Below are positions 35,701 to 42,990 of a DNA stretch of 64,000 bases, piece after piece. The position numbers and the translations under genes are program-made. Origin of the DNA: Okeania sp. SIO2C9 (GTDB lineage Bacteria > Cyanobacteriota > Cyanobacteriia > Cyanobacteriales > Microcoleaceae); NCBI RefSeq assembly GCF_010672455.1, contig NZ_JAAHGO010000012.1, positions 507,102 to 571,101 of the forward strand, given 5' to 3'. The notes beneath the pieces are model-generated. The model made no database searches. It worked only from the letters and a program-made list of their open reading frames with translations, and was not told where the DNA came from. Within the stretch, counting starts at the first letter, position 1. The number at the start of each line of letters is the position of its first letter.

Positions 35701-37670
35701 TGAACCAAATTTATCCAAGGGAAAAAACCTTGACCCCTCCACTACAAATATCTCAAAAATTAACAGCACCATCCCCTATTAATAAAATTTATCCACCACA
35801 AACATTTCCAGAATCAATACCAGAATCAGAAATAGGAGAAATATTTACTTTTGAAGTAGTGACTATTAATAATTTTGGCAAAATCATCAACCGCACCCCC
35901 GGTAATGCCAGACAAAAAATAGAAGATTTAGGTAATGGTATTAAATTAGAAATGGTTTATATTCCTGGGGGAAGTTTTATTATGGGTTCCCCAGAAAACG
36001 AACAAGGAAGAAGCTCTGATGAAAGTCCGCAACATCAAGTTACTCTCCAACCTTTTTATATGAGTAAATATCCCATTACTCAAGAACAATATCAGGCAAT
36101 TATGGGAGAAAATCCTTCTCACTTTACAGGAAAAAGTCACCCAGTTGAAAATGTGACATGGCATAACGCCACAGAATTTTGTCAAAGACTCTCTGAGAAA
36201 ATTGGAAAAATTTATAGACTGCCCAGTGAGAGTCAGTGGGAATATGCTTGTCGCGCAGGTACAACTACTCCCTTTTATTTTGGAGAAACTATAACGTCTG
36301 AGTTAGTTAACTATGACGGTAATTATCCTTACAGTAATACCCCTAAAGATAAATATCGAGGAGAAACAACCGAAGTGGGAAATTTTCCTCCAAATTCTTT
36401 TGGTTTATACGATATGCACGGCAATGTTTGGGAATGGTGTTTAGATATTTGGCACATTAATTATGATGGTGCACCTAATGATGGAAGTGCTTGGCAAACT
36501 AGGGGAGATAGCAACATAAAAGTCCTCCGTGGCGGTAGTTGGTACAACTATTCTTGGAATTGTCGGAGTGCCAGACGTTACGACAATGATGGTAACAACC
36601 TTATCCACTACAGGGGTTTTCGGATTGTCTGGTATACCTCGGAAGTAAGAAATTCTTTGGATAAAATGACTGTGGATACAACTAACAAAAGATTTCAAAA
36701 TCCAGGAGAAATCTTGTCGCTGATTAACCAGACTTATCCAACAGAAAAAAAGTTTACCCCTCCACAACAAAAATCTCAAAATTTAACAGCACCATCCCCT
36801 ATTAATCAAACTTCTCCACCACAAACATTTCCAGAATCAATACCAGAAACAGAAATAGGAGAAATATTTACTTTTGAAGTAGTAGCTGTCAATAATTTTG
36901 GCAAAATCATCAACCGCACCCCCGTTAGTGCCAGACAAAAAATAGAAGATTTAGGTAATGGTATTAAATTAGAAATGGTTTATATTCCTGGGGGAAGTTT
37001 TATTATGGGTTCTCCGAAAAATGAACTACACAGATATGATGCAGAAAGCCCTCAGCATCAAGTAATCCTAAAACCTTTTTATATGAGTAAATACCCCATT
37101 ACTCAAAACCAATATTTAGCAATTATGAGAGAAAATCCTTCTGACTTTAAAGGAGAAAACTGCCCAGTAGAAAGAGTGACATGGCATAACGCGAAAAAGT
37201 TCTGTCAAAAGCTATCTGAAAAAACTGGAAAAATTTATAGACTGCCCAGTGAGAGTCAGTGGGAATATGCTTGTCGCGCAGGTACAACTACTCCTTTCTA
37301 TTTTGGAGAAACTATAACGTCTGAGTTAGCCAACTACAATGGCAACTATACTTATGGCAAAGCTCCTCAAAGTGAGTATCGACAAAAAACAACCGAAGTA
37401 GGAATTTTTCCTCCCAATGCTTTTGGTTTATATGATATGCACGGAAATGTCTGGGAGTGGTGTCTAGATATTTGGCACGATAACTATGATAGTTCTCCTA
37501 CTGACGGAAGTACTTGGGAAAGTCCAGGCAATAGTAATAAACGAGTGCTTCGTGGTGGTTGTTGGTGCAACCTTACTAGGAGTTGTCGGAGTGCCTGTCG
37601 CCATAGCTTCTATTCCTATGAACGTAATTCCCGGGGTGGTTTTCGTATTGTTTGTTTACCTGGTTTTTAG
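32757..37670 (+). CDS. Ser/Thr protein kinase with four tandem FGE-sulfatase (C-lectin-fold) domains, DGR-target type
   Basis: 1637 residues. N-terminal zinc ribbon C4, C9, C20, C23; kinase with GRGGFG (40-45), VIK64, HRDIKPEN (160-167), DFG (206-208) and APPEQ. Four FGE-like domains at about 382-628, 708-951, 1050-1291 and 1390-1637, each with LEMVYIPGGSF, LPSESQWEYACRAGTTTPFY and NAFGLYDMHGNVWEWC, and each ending in a 32-codon hypervariable cassette (RGG(S/C)W...GFR). Each repeat after the second also copies a piece of the kinase tail (NKRFQNTGEIL). Similar kinase-FGE proteins are reported DGR targets in filamentous cyanobacteria. Likely a receptor or signalling protein with variable recognition surfaces. 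The native leader is displaced by the 111-bp element. Confidence 0.9.
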   Translation: MTQCLNPDCLKLNPPEAKFCHSCNEKLVLVERYRALKIIGRGGFGRTFQAVDEFKPSKPFCVIKQFLPQLQEPKNLSKAALLFAQEAERLDTLGRHPQIPELLAYFTQDNRQYLVQEFIDGQNLQQELKKSGAFNERQILELLKSLLPVLEFIHSQQVIHRDIKPENIIRRKNNNQFYPVRASSSPDKINPVRASSSPENNIILVDFGIAKFVAKTALAVTGTIIGSEGYAPPEQAIGKATFSSDIYSLGVTCIHLLTEVEPFKLFDVGEGEWIWRDYLKSKVSDEVGNLLDKMIVRATNKRFQNPGEILSLINQTYQTEKTFTLPPQISQKSTAPPIINKTSPPQTFLESIPESEIGEIFTFEVVTINNCGKIINRTPGNARQKIEDLGNGIKLEMVYIPGGSFLMGSPEKEVERLNSESPQHQVTLQPFYMSKYPITQNQYQAIMGENPSNFKGGNHPVEKVTWHNATEFCQRLSEKTGKIYKLPSESQWEYACRAGTTTPFYFGETITSELVNYNGNYIYGNVPKGKHLEKTTEVGSFPPNAFGLYDMHGNVWEWCLDIWRNNYNGAPTDGSPWENEGDSSQRLLRGGCWNIHPQFCRSARRIRNNADYYGTYWGFRILLLPDFQKKFQNSGEISSVMNQTYPTEKKLTPPLQISKKLTAPSPINETSPPQTFLKSIPESEIGEIFTFEVVTINNCGKIINRTPVSARQKIEDLGNGIKLEMVYIPGGNFLMGSPENEQGRSSDESPQHQVILQPFYMSKYPITQEQYQAITKENPSHFKGKSRPVENVKWHEAVEFCQKLSEKTGKIYRLPSESQWEYACRAGTTTPFYFGETITSELVNYNGNYPYSNAPKDKYRRETTEVGSFPPNAFGLYDMHGNVWEWCLDIWHNNYDDAPNDGSAWESGRYSFRRVFRGGSWLKRSRSCRSAWRSYYYSVEFGISVGFRIVWYTSEVRNSLDNMAVDTTNKRFQNTGEILSVMNQIYPREKTLTPPLQISQKLTAPSPINKIYPPQTFPESIPESEIGEIFTFEVVTINNFGKIINRTPGNARQKIEDLGNGIKLEMVYIPGGSFIMGSPENEQGRSSDESPQHQVTLQPFYMSKYPITQEQYQAIMGENPSHFTGKSHPVENVTWHNATEFCQRLSEKIGKIYRLPSESQWEYACRAGTTTPFYFGETITSELVNYDGNYPYSNTPKDKYRGETTEVGNFPPNSFGLYDMHGNVWEWCLDIWHINYDGAPNDGSAWQTRGDSNIKVLRGGSWYNYSWNCRSARRYDNDGNNLIHYRGFRIVWYTSEVRNSLDKMTVDTTNKRFQNPGEILSLINQTYPTEKKFTPPQQKSQNLTAPSPINQTSPPQTFPESIPETEIGEIFTFEVVAVNNFGKIINRTPVSARQKIEDLGNGIKLEMVYIPGGSFIMGSPKNELHRYDAESPQHQVILKPFYMSKYPITQNQYLAIMRENPSDFKGENCPVERVTWHNAKKFCQKLSEKTGKIYRLPSESQWEYACRAGTTTPFYFGETITSELANYNGNYTYGKAPQSEYRQKTTEVGIFPPNAFGLYDMHGNVWEWCLDIWHDNYDSSPTDGSTWESPGNSNKRVLRGGCWCNLTRSCRSACRHSFYSYERNSRGGFRIVCLPGF
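33291..33362 (+). repeat. Two 36-bp palindrome-bearing units inserted in frame in the kinase domain
   Basis: The perfect inverted repeat GCGAGCT-TCT-AGCTCGC occurs at 33296-33312 and 33332-33348, each inside a 36-bp unit that codes PVRASSSP plus four residues. It lies between the catalytic loop HRDIKPEN and the DFG motif. The paralogous kinase at 39480 lacks it (RRRKDNQLLLVDFG). Confidence 0.85.
34521..34616 (+). other. Variable cassette VR1 (96 nt) of FGE domain 1
   Basis: RGGCWNIHPQF then CRSAR...GFR, 32 codons. It shares only the R-G-G-x-W, C-R-S-A-x-R and G-F-R frame with the other cassettes; most of the differing codons are NNY. Confidence 0.75.
35505..35600 (+). other. Variable cassette VR2 (96 nt) of FGE domain 2
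   Basis: RGGSWLKRSRS then CRSAW...GFR, exactly 32 codons, internal to the protein. The substituted positions match those of the other cassettes. Confidence 0.75.
36528..36623 (+). other. Variable cassette VR3 (96 nt) of FGE domain 3
   Basis: RGGSWYNYSWN then CRSAR...GFR, 32 codons. It is the most asparagine/aspartate-rich of the four in this protein, so probably closest to an A-rich template. Confidence 0.75.
37551..37646 (+). other. Variable cassette VR4 (96 nt), C-terminal
   Basis: RGGCWCNLTRS then CRSAC...GFR, 32 codons, 8 codons before the stop, the usual C-terminal position of a DGR variable region. Confidence 0.78.
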
Positions 37671-37762
37671 TTTCCTGTTTTTCCCTCTTTCATTCTCGCC
37701 TCAGCAAGTGGCGATTTTTTTTGAGGAAGCTATCTCCTTGATTCACAGCTACCTTAATCATC

Positions 37763-37893
37763 AAACATCTTCATTGTGTGAAGCTTCAAAAGTGTCGCGC
37801 CGGGAGTAAAATCAGCTTGCCTTCTCCCAAAAATTGTGATACTATCTGTATTATTGGGTGGTGTTCGTATATGCGCATGATTTTTTAGTCAAT
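37763..37893. repeat. Dispersed ~125-bp element, copy downstream of kinase-FGE gene 1
   Basis: CTTCATTGTGTGAAGCTT hairpin, GTCGCGCC core, GTTCGTATATGCGCATGA and TTTTTTAGTCAAT end. Same family as the three blocks at 16150-17230 and as 41843-41963. Confidence 0.6.
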
Positions 37894-38099
37894 ACCAATA
37901 AAAGTAGCTAACATCAATTTAATCAAGTTATGGAAGAGTAGGAAAATTCCCCCAATCGCTTCTGGCATCCGACAAAAAGGCTAATTTAAAGTCTTTCAAA
38001 TCTTTTCAGACATTTAAAGAAGAAAAAGTATCAAGTAGAAGTCAGGGAAAAACTCAAATTAAAGATTAGTATTTACAGAATCCAAAGGTCTATACCACA

Positions 38100-38390
38100 A
38101 AATAGCTAATCAATCAACCTACCGAAAAATGAGGAGAGAAAAATTAGTCATTTATGGTAAGGAAAATAAAGAGCGATCGCCTCCCAAAACAACGAAATCA
38201 TAAGCATTTGCAGCTTCAAAATCTTGTTAAGTAATAAAATAGCTACAGATTATATCACTACTTATAATATTACAAAATTGAGCAAAAGAGCTAAAAAGAT
38301 TGAAATTTCGTTAGAGAATAGGAAAATTTTTTCTTCGATTTTGTCATGGATTAATGACAAAGTTTAAAATTTTAAAACTCAAAGCCTTAT
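38100..38390. other. Conserved non-coding block, shared with 42430-42720
   Basis: About 290 bp closely matching 42430-42720. The core (AGCTTCAAAATCTTGTTAAG, then ATAGCTA-AGATTATATCACTA and TTACAAAATTGAGCAAAAGA) is nearly identical, as is ATTAATGACAAAGTTTAAAA. Each copy lies downstream of a kinase-FGE gene. There is no frame in common, so it is either recent duplication or a conserved RNA or regulatory element. Confidence 0.7.
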
Positions 38391-38532
38391 ATAGATAAAT
38401 AAAACTTAGAAGAAGTAGTAAATATTAGGATAAGTTGTATATTTTCTAAAATTCATATTTATAAATTAAGACTGAATTAGACATCCTCCTAATTGCATCC
38501 AAACTATTCAAACCTAAAACCTAATCTAATTA

Positions 38533-38756
38533 GGGCTTGCTGAAAAAGTCTTTTAGTAGGGGTAGGATACAGGAGAAATGGGTCGGGAGCGAGGAGGTAG
38601 GAGCGGGCGTTTTGTCCCAAGATTGTTCTGACCAACTATGCGCCTAAAATAATAACTTTTTGAGCGTTAATGACTGAAACAGGCGCACTGCAATTCGACC
38701 CCAAAAAGGGACTTGTCTTTATATGTCAATGCTTTTAGATTAGATCGGTCACGCCC
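38533..38756. mobile_element. MITE GGG...CCC family, copy 4 (inverted orientation)
   Basis: GGGCTTGC ... GCCC flanked by TAATTA at 38527-38532 and 38757-38762. The interior is the reverse orientation of copy 1. It sits against the stop of the serine-hydrolase relic. Confidence 0.68.
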
Positions 38757-38759
38757 TAA

Positions 38760-38819
38760 TTAATCCAAATCTAACTCATCAGCGATCGCTCGAAATAAAG
38801 CAATTGTTTCTACCAAAGT
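38760..38819 (-). pseudogene. Relic of the serine-hydrolase 3' end (19 codons)
   Basis: On the minus strand it reads VETIALFRAIADELDLD then TAA, matching the C-terminus VETVALFRAIADELN of the intact gene at 42991. Homology is confined to the gene end. Its position downstream of kinase-FGE gene 1 mirrors that of the intact gene downstream of kinase-FGE gene 2, marking a segmental duplication. Confidence 0.8.
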
Positions 38820-39479
38820 TTAAGACGAAGATAAGAGCCAGGCGGTTTTAACCCCTGGGTGAAATCAGAAAGCTGTATCTGTAATGGGTATGGATGATTT
38901 AAAGGTAGGGGTAAATGACAATCCCTCAACTAAATGAGAAGTTTAAATAGGTGGATTTATCCCCTGTTTAAACTACCTTTAGAATCCACGCGGATTTATC
39001 CCGTAGAGTGTCAAATAGTCAATACTTATATAAATCCTATTTAAGTTGTAATATTTTGGTGGTAGGGGAGCTGTCGGATTGGCGACGTACAGAATTTCCA
39101 AGGTTTTCATTTAGAATTAACTGTGATAATTTTTATCACAACCAACTATAGAGTTGCTATATTACCAGAACCTATTTTTACTCCAAATTACAAAACCGAG
39201 ATGATTTTTAATGTTAGGGTGAGAAAATCTTTACCGAAAAACTGTGGTATAAAGCCTCCCCTTTTAAGGGGATAAAAAGAAAAAATTTCATGATTAGTCA
39301 ATCCTATCCGTTTTAAAGGAGAGGTAATTCTAAATTCTAAATTCTTAATTCTAAATTCTTGAACCTACCTACAAATAAAACAGATATCTCCATACTTTTT
39401 ATTATCCTTACTACCTATCGGGAATTCTATTGAAGTAGAAAGAAGTAGAAACTAAGAAGATAAAATCAGGAGAGCAACC
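38820..39479. other. Gene-free stretch before kinase-FGE gene 2
   Basis: It holds one dispersed repeat at about 39225-39345 (AAGCCTCCCCTTTTAAGGGG core, AAATTCT heptamers) and, at 39449-39468, the motif AACTAAGAAGATAAAATCAG shared with kinase-FGE gene 1. AGGAGAGCAACC precedes the ATG and is a good ribosome-binding site. Confidence 0.5.
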
Positions 39480-41231
39480 ATGACCCAATGCCTAAACCCA
39501 GATTGTTTAAAAACCAACCCACCAGAAACAAAATTTTGTCAAAGCTGCGGTGAAAAATTAATTTTAGTCGAACGTTATCGCGCTCTAAAAATTATTGGGC
39601 AAGGTGGTTTTGGCAGAACTTTTCAAGCTGTAGATGAGTACAGACCATCAAAACCTTTTTGTGTAATTAAACAATTTTTTCCTCAAGCTCAAGGAACCAA
39701 AAACCTAGAAAAAGCTGCCTCATTATTTGCCCAAGAAGCTGAACGTTTAGATAGTTTAGGTAGACATCCACAAATTCCCGAACTTTTGGCATATTTTACT
39801 CAGGATAACCGACAGTATTTAGTGCAAGAATTTATAGACGGGCAAAATTTAAAACAGGAATTAGAGTTGTCAGGAACTTTTGATGAAAGGCAAATTTGGG
39901 AGTTGTTAAAAAGTTTATTGCCCGTATTGGAATTTATTCATTCTCGACAGGTAATTCATCGAGATATAAAACCAGAGAATATTATTAGGAGAAGAAAAGA
40001 TAACCAATTATTATTAGTAGATTTTGGGGCAGCTAAATATGCAACAAAGACTGCTTTAGCTGTGACAGGAACTGTAATTGGTTCGGCAGGATATGCTGCA
40101 CCAGAACAAGCATTAGGAAAAGCAACTTTTGCTAGCGATATTTATAGTTTGGGTGTGACTTCTATTCATTTATTAACTCAGGTAGAACCTTTTGATTTAT
40201 TTGATGTGAGTGAAGGTGAATGGGTGTGGCGAGAATATTTAAAGTTTACCGTCAGTGATGAAGTTGCTAAACTATTAGATAAAATGATTATGGGAGCGAC
40301 CAAGAAAAGGTTTCAAAATGTAGGAGAGATATTATCGGTTGTTAACCCTAAATATCAAAAAAAAATCAACTCTATTTACAAGCCAAAAAAATTTCCAATA
40401 TTTACAAAAGAAGTAGCAAAAGGAGAAAGGTTTACTTTTGAGGTTGTGACGGTCAATAACTCTGGCAAAATCATCAAGCGCACCCAGAGAAATGCGAGGC
40501 AAAAAATAGAAGATTTAGGTAATGGTATTAAATTAGAAATGGTTTATATTCCTGGTGGTAGTTTTCTCATAGGTTCACCGAAAAACGAAGCTGGAAGAAC
40601 TGATAAAGAAAGTCCCCAGCGTAAAGTAACTCTTCAAGCTTTTTGTATGAGTAAATACCCCATTACTCAAGACCAATACTTAGTGATTATGGGGGAAAAT
40701 CCTTCTTATTTTATAGGAGGAAACCGCCCAGTAGAGAGAGTGACATGGCATAACGCTACAGAATTTTGTCAAAGGCTATCTGAGAAGACTAGGAAAACCT
40801 ACAGACTACCCAGTGAGAGTCAGTGGGAATATGCTTGTCGCGCTGGTACGACTACTCCTTTTTATTTTGGCCCTACTATTACCACTGATTTAGTTAACTA
40901 CAATGGTAAGTATACTTATGACAATGCACCTAAAGGTAAATATCGAGAACATACTACCGATGTGGGAAGTTTTCCTCCCAATGCTTTTGGTTTATATGAC
41001 ATGCACGGGAATGTAGACGAGTGGTGTCAGGATATTTGGCATAATAGCTATGAAGGTATTCCCACTGATGGCAATGCTTGGGAAAGTAAGGAAAATAGTG
41101 AGTTACGAGTGCTCTGTGGAGGTAGTTGGAATGACTATCCCTGGTGGTGTCGAAGCGCTGATCGTGACTGGGATAATACAAATATCTGCATTAACAATGT
41201 GGGTTTCCGGGTGGTTTGCTTGTCATTTTAG
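39480..41231 (+). CDS. Ser/Thr protein kinase with one FGE-sulfatase domain, DGR-target type
   Basis: 583 residues, single-unit paralogue of the gene at 32757. Zinc ribbon C4, C9, C20, C23; kinase motifs GQGGFG, VIK, HRDIKPEN, DFGAAK and AAPEQA; FGE domain about 341-583 with YIPGGSFLIGSP, LPSESQWEYACRAG and DMHGNVDEWC, ending in a 32-codon variable cassette and a short tail. It lacks the palindromic insertion in the kinase domain and retains an uninterrupted AGGAGA leader. The two genes, their downstream conserved block and the hydrolase end form a duplicated segment. Predicted to combine phosphorylation signalling with a diversified ligand-binding lectin fold. Confidence 0.9.
   Translation: MTQCLNPDCLKTNPPETKFCQSCGEKLILVERYRALKIIGQGGFGRTFQAVDEYRPSKPFCVIKQFFPQAQGTKNLEKAASLFAQEAERLDSLGRHPQIPELLAYFTQDNRQYLVQEFIDGQNLKQELELSGTFDERQIWELLKSLLPVLEFIHSRQVIHRDIKPENIIRRRKDNQLLLVDFGAAKYATKTALAVTGTVIGSAGYAAPEQALGKATFASDIYSLGVTSIHLLTQVEPFDLFDVSEGEWVWREYLKFTVSDEVAKLLDKMIMGATKKRFQNVGEILSVVNPKYQKKINSIYKPKKFPIFTKEVAKGERFTFEVVTVNNSGKIIKRTQRNARQKIEDLGNGIKLEMVYIPGGSFLIGSPKNEAGRTDKESPQRKVTLQAFCMSKYPITQDQYLVIMGENPSYFIGGNRPVERVTWHNATEFCQRLSEKTRKTYRLPSESQWEYACRAGTTTPFYFGPTITTDLVNYNGKYTYDNAPKGKYREHTTDVGSFPPNAFGLYDMHGNVDEWCQDIWHNSYEGIPTDGNAWESKENSELRVLCGGSWNDYPWWCRSADRDWDNTNICINNVGFRVVCLSF
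41115..41210 (+). other. Variable cassette VR5 (96 nt)
   Basis: CGGSWNDYPWW then CRSAD...GFR, 32 codons, seven codons from the stop. Many variable codons are still AAT/AAC/GAC, the pattern expected of a lightly mutated adenine-rich template. Confidence 0.78.
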
Positions 41232-41420
41232 TATTTTTCCGGTCTGCTATTTTCCTTTTGTTTTTTGAATCATTTAGATTCTATATTCCCAGATTCTATA
41301 TTCCCAGATCCGGTGTTCCCTTTGACAAAAATTGGATATATGGTTTAAATCCAAAACAGCTACAGCTTATTAAAAAGCTTAAAACCTAGACAAAGCAGAA
41401 TTTTTCCTTTCCTAGGTCAT

Positions 41421-41753
41421 TTCAGTTATCAGTTATCAGTACCTCTGCTTGTTTGCGCAGCATTCCGTAGGAAAGTCAGAAGCTTGAAATATGGAACTTT
41501 ATTTTTTTTCATCCCCTTGAAAGGGGAGGTTTGATATCAAATCCGTTTAATTCGGCACGTAAAAAATGTTCCATCTTCAACCATTACTAAATATTTCTCG
41601 ATCTCCCCATCTCCCTAACTCCCCTACTCCCCTACTCCCCTACTCCCCATCTCCCTAACTCCCTTACTCCCCATCTCCCCATCTCCCTAACTCCCCTACT
41701 CACCATCTAATTACACCGATGCTACCGGATTTGATATGAGACCTTATTTTTTG
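41421..41753. mobile_element. ATGAC-type element, composite copy
   Basis: Flanked by GTCAT at 41416-41420 and 41754-41758. Ends TTCAGTTATCAG and CCTTATTTTTTG are the reverse of the 32646-32756 element. The interior holds a GTTTGCGCAGCATTCC palindrome and octamer CCCCTACT/CCCATCT runs. Confidence 0.65.
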
Positions 41754-41842
41754 GTCATGCTGCGCAAACAGCATAATTGTCCTCTTCTTCTATATCTATA
41801 TAAGATAAGTATAGGCTGAGGCTAAAAGAGAGGAAAAAATCA

Positions 41843-41963
41843 TTCTGTGAAGCTCTAAAAAAACCGCGTCGCAAAGATTTTTGCCCTTGCACTTCCCAAA
41901 AATTCGCGATCCGATTTAAAAAGTGGGGGTTGTTCGTATACACGCATGATTTTTTATTCAACC
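41843..41963. repeat. Dispersed ~125-bp element, copy downstream of kinase-FGE gene 2
   Basis: TCATTCTGTGAAGCTC, CGCGTCGC core, GTTCGTATACACGCATGA and TTTTTTATTCAAC end. Minus-strand ATG opens MRVYEQP. Confidence 0.6.
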
Positions 41964-42000
41964 AAGTAGGGGGACAGCGTTTCACAATAGTACTGGTCAT

Positions 42001-42124
42001 TTCAGTTATCAGTTATCAGTTATCAGTTATCAGTGAACCTCCGACTGAAGTCGGAGGCTTGAAATACTGAACTAAATATTTTTTTCATCCCCTTAAAAGG
42101 GGAGGCACATACCCTCATTTTTTG
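42001..42124. mobile_element. ATGAC-type element, copy 3
   Basis: GTCAT at 41996-42000 then TTCAGTTATCAG heptamers, CCCCTTAAAAGGGG palindrome, and end CTCATTTTTTG. The right flank GTAAA is not a perfect target duplication. Confidence 0.55.
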
Positions 42125-42157
42125 GTAAAATTTAAGTATTGGTATCTTATCTTGTTT

Positions 42158-42420
42158 GACATCCTCCCGACGCTGACCTGACGGTACAGCGCGGGATTCC
42201 TAACCATCGCTGATTAGGCCTTTCTGCTTCAATGCACCAGCCTCCAAGGTCGAGCCTCTTTTCGGTCTTACAGTCGCTCCACAGACTGAAACTGCTAGCC
42301 CAGCAGCCATATTTCTAACTCTAACACACTATTGACGAAACCGCAAAATTGATCGGTTTTCCCATACGACGCTCCCCTTCGGGAGAGCGCGGGTCTTCAA
42401 CCAACGTTGAGATAAAGAAA
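42158..42420 (-). mobile_element. Right-end remnant of an IS605/IS1341-type element, with possible omega-RNA region
   Basis: On the minus strand the segment ends GGAATCCCGCGC...GCGTCGGGAGGATGTCAA, the structured right end typical of cyanobacterial IS605-group elements. It is preceded by the last ~42 codons of a tnpB-like frame. The body of tnpB and the left end are missing. In live elements the RNA covering this region guides TnpB; whether it is still transcribed is unknown. Confidence 0.65.
42200..42328 (-). pseudogene. tnpB C-terminal fragment
   Basis: In-frame on the minus strand: VRNMAAGLAVSVCGATVRP then KRGSTLEAGALKQKGL, stop TAG at 42200-42202. This matches the usual TnpB tail (AAGLAV-CG--VRP--...KQ). 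The frame is closed by a stop at 42329-42331, so only a stub remains. Confidence 0.7.
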
Positions 42421-42429
42421 AACTTAAGT

Positions 42430-42720
42430 ATCACAAAACGGCAAATCTATCAACCCATCGAAAAATGAAGAGAGGAAAATTAGTCATTCATCTAAAAATA
42501 AGTTAAGAGCGATCGCTCCTCAAACAACGACATCATAAGTATTTGCAGCTTCAAAATCTTGTTAAGTAATAAAATAGCTATAGATTATATCACTATTTAT
42601 AATATTACAAAATTGAGCAAAAGAGCTAAAAAGATTGAAATTTCGTGAAATGATAGAAAAAATTTTTATCCTTTTTTGTCAGAGATTAATGACAAAGTTT
42701 AAAATTTTCAAACTAAAAAC
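42430..42720. other. Conserved non-coding block, second copy
   Basis: Partner of 38100-38390. It lies between the kinase-FGE gene 2 region and the intact serine hydrolase. The remaining spacer to 42990 shows no gene. Confidence 0.7.
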
Positions 42721-42990
42721 TAAAACCTATAACTAAAACTTAAAACCCACATAATTTGAGATTGTAAGTTATGGGAGCTATAGATAAAGCATTGTAGTCA
42801 AGCTTATACAGCACTATGCAAATAGGTTAGGACATATATAAATGCTCAAAGTTAGTCAGGGATTACTTCTGACTTTTGACTTCTGACTTCTGACTTGCGC
42901 GTAGCGCTATATTTGCCTACCAAACAAATTGAGAATAAATAATCGGAATTAATTTGTTGAGTTTTTAAGGTCAACCTAACCCCTATTTTA

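Noticed and set aside
33939-36779. Many minus- and plus-strand frames overlapping the kinase-FGE gene
   Set aside because: Shadow frames that recur once per FGE repeat; the kinase-FGE frame explains the region.
38100-38390. DGR template repeat in the conserved non-coding block
   Set aside because: No match to the R-G-G-x-W or C-R-S-A framework of the cassettes on either strand.
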